Source: Echinococcus granulosus (Eukaryota; Platyhelminthes; Cestoda; Cyclophyllidea; Taeniidae). From it: a stretch of 49,286 nucleotides of DNA. The position numbers and the translations under genes were made by a program. The notes under the pieces are model-generated. The model was not told where the DNA came from and made no database searches. It worked only from the letters and a program-made list of their open reading frames with translations. Where the stretch lies: assembly GCF_000524195.1 (NCBI RefSeq), contig NW_020170397.1, positions 150,455 through 199,740 on the forward strand, given 5' to 3'. Positions 1 to 13,200 of this stretch are shown here, piece after piece (positions within the stretch are counted from its first letter, which is position 1; each line of letters begins with the position of its first letter).

Positions 1-1774
1 AAGCCAGATTGTTGGAGGCATTTAAATAGAGTGTGAGGTTTATAGCTCTACTGCACCTTCCCCAACTGCCACAGGTGTACAAGACGATTAAGCAGTCATG
101 GAGCCATGTGGTCTACATGTAGGCGTGTCGGCAGGTTCGGATCCCACCCATTTTGCTGTTTTCAATGGCCGTGTTGCTACCTAGGAGATAGCGGGGTACT
201 AATTAACACGTGACACCTGAACTCATATTAAATGACATCAGTGTATGTCTTCCTTTTTCAACTAACAGATTCATCTTTGATGTAGGCAAATAGGGCCTTC
301 TCCGAGGGCTACTTTTTTCATTTCCAAATTAGGTGTGCAGTTTAAACAGTTAAGCATTCTCTTGCCGTACCACATGTCGACAATTTAAATTGTGCCGTCG
401 AATCGTTTCTTTAAACGAGACATCCTAACTTAATTTCCGGCGTTATGAAAAAAGCTGCTTTAACTTTTAACACGTTTTTAAATCACAATGATGTAAAGTT
501 GCAACATTTGGGGATAAAATTTGTTTTTATAATGCCTATAAGGAAATTTGAAGAGATCTTTCACTTACGTCACATATGTGTGACATTTGTACATTATCAA
601 ACATGATCGAAATAAATCCTATCTACCAAACAAAGTATACCTTTTTAAACCTTAAAACAATTGCATTTTTATTCTGTTAATGAATAGAGGTCAATAAATC
701 AAACTATTTTATAATGGAAACTTTGACTTGTAGAGCCTTCACCAAGATTTCATTACTTTGTAACTTTTAATTTGTTGAAGTTGCAGCCACTTCATCCGTG
801 GCACATCGTTGGGTTCGTGTTTTATTAAACCGTAGAGATGGCTTGGATTTCACACACAAGAAGCAGGAATTGGATCAAGTACATCTAAACTGCAGGCCTG
901 AATGTCGGGAAAAGGCCTCTCTTTTGGATGCCTAAATCAGCGAATATTTATGACAGAAGCCAAGTCTATAGAAGGCACGCATACCACTCTCGGACTCTAT
1001 GCCTCTAAAAAGAGGCCGAATTTAAGATCTGACAAAAAATGGTAGACCCGCTTCACTGTGTTAAAATTCAGCCATCAGTGTACAGGATACACCCACTGTA
1101 ATTCATATTGGTACCGTTTTTTAGGCGACTCCGTCTCTGATTCAGTTCACCTTACAGTGGGAGGTGATGTTCAGAAATCCACATGCATAACCACTAATAA
1201 AGCCAGTGGAATTTCACCCAGGGTATGAATTTCCCCTGCCATCTTCGGTTTTTTTTTCAGTGTCTTCTGCGCTGTAGGCAGCAAAGAGAGATTCCTATTT
1301 TAGCTTTACAAATTATGCGGCTTCTGACATCATATCCTAATATCACGGTGCCCTCTTCGTGTAATTACATCCTCAGAAAGGACTCAAAATTTACCACAAG
1401 GTGCTTAGCATTAACGGAAAAGGCAGTGTTTGTAAAAATTTTCAAAAATAAGGAAATGAGCGAATATTTTCCAAAATCAGAGAAGCAAATCTCTATAATT
1501 TTAAGTAGAAGTTAAATTAATAGATTACTTACTTTTACTTTGACTTGTGTGGGGCCGCGTGCTACCACCACCTACTTCCAAAATTGTCGCCCTTCGTCTC
1601 ACCTTCTTCGCGTCTCTACCTCCCTGTGTATGTGTGCGTATGTGTGTGTTAGAGACCGGATCATAGTAACTCCATAATTGTTTTATTCCTCAATACATTG
1701 AAATTGTTCCTCCTAGCCGACGGTCTCTTGAGTCTACCTGCGGTCATAAAAGGTTTTGGCTAAGGCCACCACCA

Positions 1775-1907
1775 AGCTGATTGGCTGGAGCATTAGCCAA
1801 TAGGCTCGTCCCGCTGGTATTATTCGAAGGCGCGCTGTGCGTGCCCACGAAGGCGCGACTGCGACGCAACCTGCCGTCTTGACTCCTTATTTATAAAATA
1901 TGCAAAT
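1775..1907. promoter_or_regulatory. CCAAT-box pair, CpG-rich patch, TATA-like and octamer motif
   Basis: An ATTGG (1780-1784) and a CCAAT (1797-1801) form an inverted pair. They are followed by a CpG-rich stretch (about 1825-1870) that is unusual in this AT-rich window. Next come a TATA-like run (about 1889-1901) and an octamer-like ATGCAAAT (about 1900-1907). The arrangement resembles a compact promoter, but no convincing transcript was found next to it on either strand. This is motif evidence only. Confidence 0.25.
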
Positions 1908-3061
1908 AATGGTGCTTTTTATGGCCCCTTTTTATGAGTAGAGTGCCCACTGCTTCCATTAATCACAGTTAATGTAAAGCGGCCAGCATGCTGTAGCATG
2001 GGATTTTCATTAAAACTTTTCAAGGTGGTTGGACTGCAGTTGATTTGCGTTCTGCATCTTTTTCACTTTAAAAGGATTTGAATTTTAAATGTAGACACTG
2101 AAAAACTCAAATAACTTGATTTCCACTAGTCGGAATGCTAAAAATTGTTAGAGCAATATCCATTGATGGTAATAATCAAAGCTACACAGATCAAACTGGA
2201 AAAGCGTGACTAACATCTCTAAGATGACACGCTGATGGGGCTTACTATAAGCAGTAGTGATTAGTAAGTTTGCCTTTGTAATACCCATGGAAATCGGTTC
2301 GCATGCCGTGAGGGCAACAGTCCATTCCAGACACCTTTATTCAAGACAACGAGGGGCAGTGGTAGTATGTGGTTTGATCACGCAGCTTGTGATGTCTTGT
2401 CAAATAAGACGCCAAATCTAAATCTTTCGACATCAACTTGTACAGGTTTTAATAATAATAATACCAAGGTGGGGTTTCAAGCCACAGTGCAGTGATGTTA
2501 ATGCTACAAAGACAGCCATGTATTTGTTTGTCGGTGATGACTTCGACGCCACGGTACCCCCTTTTACCACCGTAGAAGCCACTTCTGCTTTAATGTAGTG
2601 AATTGACACCTATAGCTTTCTAATCATTTTATACCAGCACAAGTCAAAGACGACTCGAAAAAAGTGTGTTGGTGATAGGCGAAAGGAAACTCTTAAACAA
2701 ACATCAACTACAATGATCACTTTGACTGATTATCAATCCTTAGCATTTCGACAAGTAGATGTCTGTTGACACTAAAAATAAAAAGAATAGTTTCGTTCTC
2801 AAAATTACCTTCCTTTTGGAAAAGCACTCCCCTCTCACATTCAGCTGAAATGAAGGGAGTCAAGAAGTGTGTCGACATCGGATGCCTTGAAGAGGTCCAT
2901 TGTGCGGCTGCCACTATTTCATTATGTAATGTTAAGTAAATTACACAAAGAAATGCTCCCTTCTCTATGCTCCTAGCAGCAGAATCGAATGAAACTTCGA
3001 AAGGGAGTCGGACCACACTGAATTGCGTACAAATTGACAAGGAGGAAGGTATGCGCAATGA

Positions 3062-3252
3062 TGTAGCGTCCCTGAAGACGAAAGAAGACACAATACTCGA
3101 GCAGAATATATATACCTTCAGCACAGAGAAGGTGTTTGGGCTGTCGGCATGGCCCGAAGGCCAGGCCACCCAGCGTGGTACAAGAAGGCAAATTCAAATG
3201 TTTAAAAGTCGCGCCTCACTACTTTTGAGGGATAAACCACCATCGTATTACA
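3062..3252 (+). repeat. Solo LTR-like dispersed repeat, copy 1
   Basis: This 191-bp copy starts TGTAGCGTCC and ends CGTATTACA, so the ends form a short inverted repeat (TGTA...TACA) as in LTRs. It aligns over its length with copies at 35393-35587, 36073-36260 and 38545-38742 (same strand) and about 39855-39996 (opposite strand). No clear target-site duplication is visible, so the insertion looks old. The body has no lasting coding frame. Confidence 0.7.
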
Positions 3253-6200
3253 ATAGCATCCTCAAGAGACTAATTCGAATCGAATGGCAAGCATCGTGTA
3301 AATAGCAACTGATAATTGGAGTGTGAAGGCTTGTAGATTGTTGTCAGTCTTGAGCACCAAAGAATTGGTGAGTTCCTCTTTGCTAGTATGGATAATAGAG
3401 AGGACGCCACTCTGGATACATTGTAATCGACAGGTTATATCACTTAATCCAAAATTAGCGTGGAGAAAATAAAAACAGTTCTTATTTTTAACAAATCTGC
3501 TGTTTTTTGACTTGACAGCCCCCTTTGTGATTTGACCAAACCTAGTAATTGTAATTCTTCTCAAGAAAGTAGCTATGGCCTTACCTGTGTGTGGGTTCTA
3601 TATCTGTCACTGTCTTGATCCTCAAAAGTTCTTTTTTATTTGAAATTGTATTGGTTACTATTAGGAGAGCCACCTTGGCTTTAGTCCTCCGGCGCCCACC
3701 CTGTCCGATTAACCCGAATCTAGCAGGTCTAGGTGCCATGTTCAGAGGCCACAGGTCAAGCAGTGACACGTGTGAGTGACAGTCTGATTGAATAATGATT
3801 AATATTTGATCTATCACTCGGTAGAAAAGCTAGTATTTCCTCACCGTGTTTGGCAGGGGAGGAGGGGCGAGATTAGAAAGCGGGATGGCTGATAGGCAGT
3901 GGTTCATTTACTCCTGTGTTCCGCTATCTCGGCAACTTGGTTCTGTGTAGATCCGTGGCTAATCTAGGCTCCGGATTTGAAAAGGCAGCACAGTCTGAGC
4001 TACTTCCGAAGACAGTACAGCTTATCCATGTCTAAAAGTAGTTTTTATACCTACTTGCAGAAAAGGTCGAATACTAGGAGCAAAGATATTTCCAGTAAGG
4101 CACTAATGACAACGTGACTGAAGTATGTTTGTTTTGAGGAATGACTGATTGTTTGATGAATGGAAATGAACCACGAGACAGAAATGGGGGAAAGAAAAGG
4201 AAGAGGGAGTATCTCATCCCATCGTGCCATTAGTGAATAAGTAACAAGTAGCTATTTATAGCATTGTAGTGGAATCCTCTTCGCTAAACAATGTAATACT
4301 TGATTAGTGCCGTCTATCCACCTACCAGCGATCACTCCGTATGCGGTGGTTTCAAAGCCTACCGCCGTCATTCATCCAGACCGTGGGGCTTTGACTTAGG
4401 GCAATCAACGATTCTCTCACCCATTACCTCAACCAAGTTTCTAGTGAAGGACATGGAAGTTGAGTCTCATCTAATAGACATCTTTGAGTTTGCCGGTCTG
4501 ACTTCAGTCCACCTTGACACTGCATTACTACACAGCTTTCAGCTCCCCAGTACGGTTACAACAAACTTTTTCCAGCCACATCTACTTGATAGCTTTGCTT
4601 GGAAAAGCCTCATTGGTATGTAAGTAAATTCAGCAAATAAAAAAGCCCAAAGGTTGTCTCCAATATGACCCTGTGATTTTTGTGCGAGTATTTGGTGGGA
4701 ATTTTTTTATGCTTTTATGACCCGCGTTTAAGGCGGTTGAAAAATGGCCGAGATCAAAGTCGCCACGCTTGCAATAGAAGGGAACAGACAGTCCACTGAC
4801 CACTTTATTACCGCCGCGACACGAGCTCCGCCTAACGTAGTCAACAGACTGTGACAACACGCATTTCGTCCGCACCGATAGGTTGCATTACTCATCAGAT
4901 AGAATGGTAAGATAACAAAATATCAAAAACTGTGTGACAAATTTTGTGAAAAAATGAGTAAATTAATGACATAATTTTTGATGGCTTATTGCAGGGCCCC
5001 TAGTCCTCTCCAAGTCGAAAGAAGACGGAGAATGCACTACCGAAGTACAGAAGTGCTGAGAGTCTCCTGCCACGATCCGAGGGTAATGCCGCCCAGTGGG
5101 AATACAACGGCCGAGCCGTAGGTGCCCTCCTAACCATGATAAAGCGTTAAACAAACTTGTTTACTCGCATCTCAGAAAAACCTGAACTTCAGGTCTTTTC
5201 AAAACGATTAGTTGCCAAATCCGATATTTCTGCAATAAAAGTAGAAGTAATTCTTGAACACAGTAATAAAGACTAGTTTTTTGGATTAAAAGAATAGAAG
5301 TTAACAATAAATTGGGCGTCTAACTTAATGATTTTAAAAATCTGGGCACAGAAGCTGAAAAGTAGAGGCCAACCGTCGCTGGATTTGCACTTGATAGAAT
5401 TTCTAGGTTCGGAAGCAGTCGCAATGTGCTGTAGATCCCCCAGACTAACCACCTGTTTACAAGCGAAGATTCCATACATAGGTTATCGCTAACCAGCCCC
5501 AGTCAGAACTATATATACTGTAGAGCGAGACTCACAGGTCTCCACTTCCCTGTTCCTAGTGCCCTTATAACAACCCACTGGATTTAATTTCGACATTTAT
5601 TAGGGGGAAGTGAATTGGGAGAACAAGTACAAGGTTTAGAGAGGGGAAAAACCGCAACCGCACCCAGGCACGGGAGACAACGACCCTGTCACCAGACTCG
5701 AATTACAACCTTGCCTCCCTTCCAAAAGGTACATTAAAACAACATAAGTATTACAATGCAGTAGATTTTGCTACGTAAAATGTGAGCGGCCTTAAAAAAG
5801 AAGGAGACCTGCTTTTAGGTAGCACGAATCGCTACTTGGACAGAATAAAGTGCTACATGAAGGGTGAAATAAATTAAAGGCAATTACACAAACATAAATC
5901 CATTCGGGGTTCCAAATTCTGTCGTCAACACCACATCAGGGTTCCTAAAGTGCGATATTACCGAATTTCTACTAAAAAGGATGATGGAGTTAGTCATGGG
6001 ACCCTTAGCTTCATCCAGCTTCTACTAAAGCTGTAAAAGCATATTCACATGGTACCCAGAAATCATTCTCAAGAATCGTTCACTCTTAATAAACTTCATT
6101 GCCACAATTATTATAATGGTAGGGCCGTACTTTAATATTAATATTATGTTTCCATAAACAGCCAATTTTTATAAGGAGTATTAAGTATGAAACTTATTTT

Positions 6201-7014
6201 AAGAGTTGCCCGATCGAAACTACTTGTATCATGGGTTTGCTTAAAAACAACTTTATGGGTGACAAGTAAACCGGCCAGAAAAGCCTCATGGCTGAGAAGG
6301 CATCACTAATCCCAAGAAGCTAAGCACTAGCTTATCCAAATGCTTATTACTTGTCAAATCTGACATAAGAATGGCTTCCCTAAACAGAATTCTCTGTTCA
6401 AGAGCGTGAAACAGGCGTTCAGAGCGATTGCATAATAGCCCAGCTAACCAAATTAATTATCCCGAATCGGCCCTTAAGCAAAACGGTCATGCACTAAAAA
6501 GTGTGAATCATAAAGCCAAGCGCTGTAATGGCAAAAGATTCTAGACAGATTAGGGAAACAATTTGCAAGAAAAGACAAGGGTTTGTGACAGAACAAAAGT
6601 AAGGCAATTTTTAGTAACTCCAGCTAAAATCCGAATTGTATTTAGTAAATGTTGTGTATATTGTTGATACTACTTCCATTACTAGGAGTTGAGAATGCAC
6701 ATTTAAACCATCGCCCGTTATTATTACTGGCGAACTTGCACATTTGCTAGAAATGTATCTTCCGCAACATAAGTTGTTTAAAAGACAAAGACTTTTTCTT
6801 GCATCAAAATATATTTAATCTGTAAAACCGCACTATGTTGGTATTCAAAGATTCGTGTTCTGTGTTTGTTTTAGTTTTCTTGCCTCGGTGAGCTCTTCAA
6901 TATCACTGTCAGTGCTTATGACACCTGCCGCTGGGTGTAATGGAACTGAAGGCTTCACGTGAAATATTTTTGTCACATTTCTGCCTTTTTTTCATATAAT
7001 TATATTTTTCTACC

Positions 7015-7284
7015 ATGTCGGATTCTCAATTTGCCACCTTAGGGGGCGCAATGCCTCCCAAGTGTCTGCCTTCTCCAAGAACAGTAGCTCGTGTAGCCTC
7101 AAATAATCACCGATCTGGTGGCGTTGGTAGTACGCCCTTTTCTATTCGCCGGAGATTTCAGCGCTTTGACCCAGTTTCCGATTATTCTGAAGCAAACAAT
7201 ACAAAATCCTCCTCTCCATCGTCTCGTTCGTCATCTCGCAATTATCCTATTACGCATCCTGCTTGTGACCCGCCTCTATGCTCA
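7015..7284 (+). CDS. Candidate first exon of the CLIP4-like gene
   Basis: The reading frame opens at an ATG preceded by ACC (good context) and stays open to 7380. A donor GTAGGT at 7285 ends it in phase 0, which joins in frame to the phase-0 acceptor at 8810. The 90 residues are Ser/Arg/Pro-rich and look disordered. They contain an FDPVSDYSEANNT stretch that echoes FDARFSHYSEDANAT at the start of exon 2. It could instead belong to a separate short gene ending at 7383. Confidence 0.45.
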
Positions 7285-10200
7285 GTAGGTGTAGAACTTC
7301 GTCTTCCATTATTTACTTACTTTGCTGGTTATTTATGTTGGTCTCTGGCTCCAAAGAAATCAACTGCTTGTGTAAATTCCTAACATTGGTTTTTGGTATT
7401 TGCCTCCCAGGTTTTTGTTAGTGGTTATTTTTCATATTTTCTTTTTTGTCCGGTTTATTGCTTTTTTGCCCCTTCGTGTGTTATGTGCTTTTTTCCAATT
7501 TTTTGTTCGGATATCACGTAAAGCCTTTTTTCTACTGATATCCACTTGGCTCATTGTTCCATCTGCCGCCCTTCACTTGCTATCACTGACAAAATAAAAG
7601 CGCTTTTTTGTTTTCAGTTGTGTACTTGATCTTTTTATCTCCTGAAATAAATAGGATGCCATTTAACGAATCCAGGAAATACATTTAGACCGTTCTCGCC
7701 TTGGATTGCTTCGTGGTGTTTCATCCCTCATTTGCATTCACCTCATGGGTGGATTGTGTGCACACAGCATATATGTGCTGCCAAAAACGGTACACATTAT
7801 TTGCTTTGAAAACGACATTACGGATCCAATTTTCCGTATCCAAATAAGCGTTTTTCGTATTATACGTCGTATTTACCGAATCTTCTTCGTACACTGTCTT
7901 CTCTTTTGTTTCCTCCGGCACAAATCCTACCGCTGCTAATTACATTGGTATCCTGCCTCATTTGTCTAGTTAGCCCGGCTTCAGTATATGCACTACAGTT
8001 TTAAGAAGCAAAGAATCGCTGACAGAAGTCGACTGCTTTAAGATTTTGTGATATTATTAACAACACCGTGTTATAAGCACGATTTGAATTAGACACGGCT
8101 GCTGTTAGCATACTCCTTTTGAAGTTCCATACTATTTGCGTAATCTATAATAATATCTTCAATTTCTCACCTATTCACATCGGCTTGTATTTAAAGCGAT
8201 CTCTCCCCACTCTGTGTCTAATTACTTCGTCGCAATTACAATCTTCTTGTTTTTGGTATTATCCTCAAGCCTTGCTCATTTAATCTATCCTACTTAATTT
8301 TGAAATTAATTTACAAAGTGCATGATTTGCGGAACTTTCTCGTTTGCTTAACGGACTGCCTTTTAATTTACTCCTTTTTTCTTCTTAATTTTAAAGTTCC
8401 GCATCCCATGAAATCCTGCTTCATTTTATGCCCTCAGTACCAGTCTTGCCGCTCTTAATTGTCCCCAACGCGCTTTCCTCAGATTTCCTCATTTTAAAAC
8501 CAAACCGCAATCTGCATGGGTGAATGTATTTGGAAATCCTGTGGCTGTCACTCCTTTGGTTTCATCAGCGTCATCACAACATTTAAACCGTACTCAGTTA
8601 GTGTTTGAATGTTGAGGGATTCGTTGAATTTAGATCGAACTTTTAACACAGCTCCCATTTAGCACCTAGTAGTTTCTTTTACAGGCTACCCCTCTATCTG
8701 CAAAGCCACCTTTCCCAGATGCTATTCGAGTGGATTTTTCTCCAGTGGAATAAAGTGGTATTTTTATCTGCGTTTTCGTGCCTTAGTTTACGTCTGCTCT
8801 GTTGCGTAGGATTGTCGACAGTTCGACGCCAGATTCTCTCATTATTCCGAAGACGCCAACGCTACTGGTGAAACCGGCAACGAAGAACCCGATTTTAGGC
8901 TTCTGCTTGATCCAGACCGCCCTCTTACTCCTGACTACAGCGAAGAAGACATTGTCCGCATGATGCTGACAGCAACGGCTGCGAATAGCGGTAGCGGAGG
9001 TGGTCGTTTGCGTGGTGCATGGTGGTGCGACAAGTGCATTGCTCTTCTCTCCGCTCCTGACGTCGGAATTGGCAATCTCTTTGCTCTGCTGCGTCAATGG
9101 ACGCCCTCAACTCAGCTCCAGTTGGACACAATCGTTATGGAGGTAAAGTCATTCTTCAGGAAATTTGATTTTATTACCTGTTAGATAGCCAACTATTTTA
9201 TATCTGTTCGATATTGACCTAAAATAGGTGGTTTGGCGTTCATAAAGCCTCCCCGAAATGATTGGCATTAGTTGGTACGGAACCGTTTATGGCCTTAGTT
9301 TCACATTCCTTGCATGTGGCGTGTTTTAGTTGAGTGTCGAGTCGTCGCCGAAGAATTGGTAAGGCGTCATAGTATGGGAAATTTATTAGTAACGAATAGG
9401 CGATAGGAATGAACGAGATGCCGTGGTGACAAGTCCATTGTCTAGCCTCTATTTTTACTTCCACTTCGACTTTCCCAATTGATTTTGGGTATGAACAAAC
9501 TTTTGCATCATTAGCTTTAAACTACTTTCAGTTGTATTTTTGCCATGTTAATTTTCCACTTTCAATCAGTAGCGGCACGGGCTTCCATATTATTATCAAG
9601 ACCAGCGAGTCCTTTGGGCTGCTATGGATCTTTGATTCATCAGCAAAATTATGCTGTTTTGTCATGGTGCTTTTTTTCAGATGCTCTACTTGTTTCAGAA
9701 CCGTAGTAGCTATCCATCAAGTAACTGGACTGACGGTTTTTCGTGGTGTTGCAGATTCTAAAACGCGGTGCTCACGTGGATGACAGAGATGGAACGACTG
9801 ATATGACTCTTCTCCATTACACTGCAAAATCCGGTGCTCTTGGGAACGAGGATCTTGCTTGCAAGTGAGTGCTGTCTTCAATCTTTTATTTACATCATGT
9901 AGACGAACCATATAAACGCCTTCCATGCTTTGCCAAGGGGGTTGAGGATGTTCGTTTGAAGGTTCAGAGCTAACATTAGCTCCAGAGTTAATATATCCTA
10001 GAAGAAGTATTGATGATTGAAGCCTTGTTATTACAGTAGCATGCTGCTCAATCTCATCCTGTTTTGAGTGGTCTTTATGGCACTCGCTTCGACTAATGTC
10101 GCAGCCAATTCGAAGGTATTCAATTGGTGTTATGTTCCCTATAACCCAGGAACGAAGATTACACCATAGTTTTTGTCATTGTGAGAGGGCTTGTGTTTTC

Positions 10201-13200
10201 AATCATTGTGATGTCTCGCGTATTTCGACATGGTTCATCCGCCGTGGTCTTTATTGACAGATTCATTCCAAAAAAGACTACTTAAGAGGTACTTCTCAGT
10301 GGTGGACGGCGTTGTGTACTGAGTTAGTTTCTTAGGCGAGCTTGCTCTACAGCAGAACCTCGGATAATTTTTATGGTTATTCTTCATTTCCACTTTTTTA
10401 TGTCGCTCAAGTAGTGAGACGACATAACACCCTACTTTGCTCATACTTGTTCGTTAGTAGTAACATCGGAAGCGCTTTCGGCGAATAATTTTTAGCCTTT
10501 TAGGTGCTGATCGTACTGCATTACTAACCATGATACGGAAACATAAAATCGGAGTAGCCATAGCATCGTCCTCTCGGAGATTCATTTAGACGCATCCATT
10601 CCTCGAAGCAATGCCGTAAGCATCGTCAGCCTTTATGGGGACCAAAGTGAATGCGTTTTTAAGCACAAGCGAATGGAGGGTGTGAATTGTAGAGGATGTT
10701 TTCGGGTCTCTATCAAATAGAATGAATTGATAGCCTTGTCTCTGTCTCAGTACGATCAATCTCTCCGACCGTCCAGACACGATCTCCGTTCTTTGTCATT
10801 TCGTCCAGCTGCCTGTGGTTGACACCAGCTTTTACCATCTTTGGCTGGGTATTTGATTATGATCTCCGGGACGTTAGCAGAAGTTTTTTGAAGCTGATCT
10901 CATTGACCGTTACTCACTTTCAGCAATCTTGTATTTCTTCTCTCCTAGCCCTTTTATTTCATTTGATCTGCGTTTGTTCCTGACTTTAAACTCAACCACA
11001 AAAAGTGGGTATACTTCTCTTTGCCAGCGTTTTTTTGAATCCCTCTAAATTGCGTCCGTTTGAGTTGTCCAGATAATAATAATTTCAATTAGGTGGATTT
11101 TTATCCCTCCTTCACTCCTACTTTTCCAAGAAAATATTCACATTTAGTAAATTGTCCAATCTCTGAGTTAGATGTTTCTTTTGTTTCAAAATTAAAATTA
11201 ATGCTGTTATGCTTTTTTACTTTCATTCCTTATGTCTCCACCCCTGAGTAGCGGTACTTCCTCCAGTGAATATGATGATTAATAACTTAGGGGCTCCTTG
11301 AATTTCTGCATAAAACCGGATGTGTTTGCTTTATACAGAAAAGGCAGAATCACTTCACATTATAAATTGTATGCACTAAGCCATAATAAGTGCAGAAGTA
11401 ATCACCAGTACAATCCGTCATCTTCTCTCAACGGGACAAAAGCTGGCTAAGAATCCCACTTTAATAAAACACTTTGTTTCCCTAGCTCTAGCCACTCCTG
11501 TTGTGATCACACTTATCTCCGAATGGGGTGGGACTGATTAATTACCGGCTAGGTGATCTTATGGGTTGGACACGTAGCACCTGGGAGTACTTGAGTCAAA
11601 ATCACTCTCCCTCCACCCCTGTTAAAGTGAAAATCCTCACACGGGTGAGCTTTGGAGCATGATGCATGGGGTCTTCCTTTGTGTTGTGCAATACGATTAT
11701 AAATTTTTTTGGATGTTTTGAATTGTGTCGCTTGGGTGGATCTTAGTTGCTGCTCCTTTTTTGCCTTCACCGATACATCCACACTGAACAACACTTCCGT
11801 CGGGGTGATAAAATTATTCGAAAATTTGGAGCTTTATTTCCATTATAACTTTTCTCAGCCTAGTATCCGCCCCAGTGAATGCAGTTATTAATATCCCAAG
11901 GGCTTTTTAAATTTAATTTTATAGCTGATCTAATAAAATTAAGGCGAACTAATGCAGTTTGATATCCCTTCGACGCATCTCTCGGTGACAATCTGATAAG
12001 TAAAAACCAAATTACATTTAAAATTGAATAGGAAGTAAGAAAAAAACTAAAAGTGTCAAGAATTGGTTCATAATACCCATCTTCATCGATCTAGGGACGT
12101 CAGGGCTCAAGAATACCCTGTTTAGTTATCCCTCCACATGTCATTGGCTGCCCAGTCGACCCTGTCCCCACCAACAGAAGGCATCACTGATAAAAGGCTT
12201 TCTGTAAGCCCGTTCTAAGTAGTGAATTGCTTCGCTCCTCCCGTCCGATGCTAGGTTCGCCATCACTTTCGACTTTTTCACCTTCCTCCACAATATTCGT
12301 GACTCGCAGAACCTCCGCTTTTAATGTTTCATAGGGTGCCGCCTCAGAATCACGTTTGAGATACAAATGGTGGCATAATCTCGAAACATCGGGTGGTAAT
12401 CGTGACCATATTATATTAAAGCGCTCGATTTCACTTTGTATGCCACCTAGACGAAACTGTGCTTCAGCTTGGCGAAACCAACCCGGAACGTCGTTATTCC
12501 AAAATTGGGGAAGGACTACTCCTGCTTTTCCCATTTTTGGGATGTCAAGCTGACCCTTGATTCTGGCAGCCTATTGATCCTTCATCTAGATGACCTTGAA
12601 TTTCAAGAAGCATGTGCTAGATCGTGGTCGAGTATTTTTCGTGCTTTAGTTGACTCTGCATGTTTGGAAACGTAGGAAATCTGAGGTTTTTAGGTTTCAA
12701 TAGATCGTAGTCTCGTAACCTAAACTCATTGACGCTTGACGTTAGTTCTCTTTAGACGATCCACTGTCCATCCCACACTTCTTTGCAATCAATTCATTCC
12801 TCAGAGAAATGTACCTGTTTTGTGTACTTTGCAGTGCAAACAGAATTGCCCGGTACGATTTTGCTGGAAGCCAAGTAAATATTGTGCTCGACACGACTCG
12901 AAGGTGTGAAAGGAAAACCTACTTTTCTTTTTGAGATGCAACCAGAACCAGAAGTCAAGCCTATTACTACACTGCGGTGCAACTCACGACTGCATAATGC
13001 CAACCTCATCCTCGAGAGTATTTGCACTTTATTTTGAGTGGGAGAGGGAGAAGCTGCCTCATCCTCCATATTTTTTTCCAGTTAATATTTCCTCCAGGTA
13101 ATGGCTGCCACCTTTTCTTGTCATCCGCATTAGACAATCATACTATCCCATGTGACCTGGAGTAGAGAGGTGGAGAATAGAAGTGAGATAAATGTAGAGG

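Larger units (their letters stand above)
1..7014. other. Gene-poor AT-rich stretch
   Basis: I found no exon chain with consistent splice phases and recognisable protein similarity here. It contains a TG-rich simple repeat near 1631-1650, a promoter-like patch at 1775-1907, and an LTR-like repeat at 3062-3252. Short open frames (for example 96 codons at 1225-1515) have no domain content and look like chance. The last few hundred bases are presumably the upstream region of the CLIP4-like gene that starts at 7015. Confidence 0.5.

Noticed and set aside
95..155. tRNA-like B box (GGTTCGGATCC) with a possible upstream A box
   Set aside because: No cloverleaf arms could be drawn around it; at most a tRNA-derived SINE fragment.
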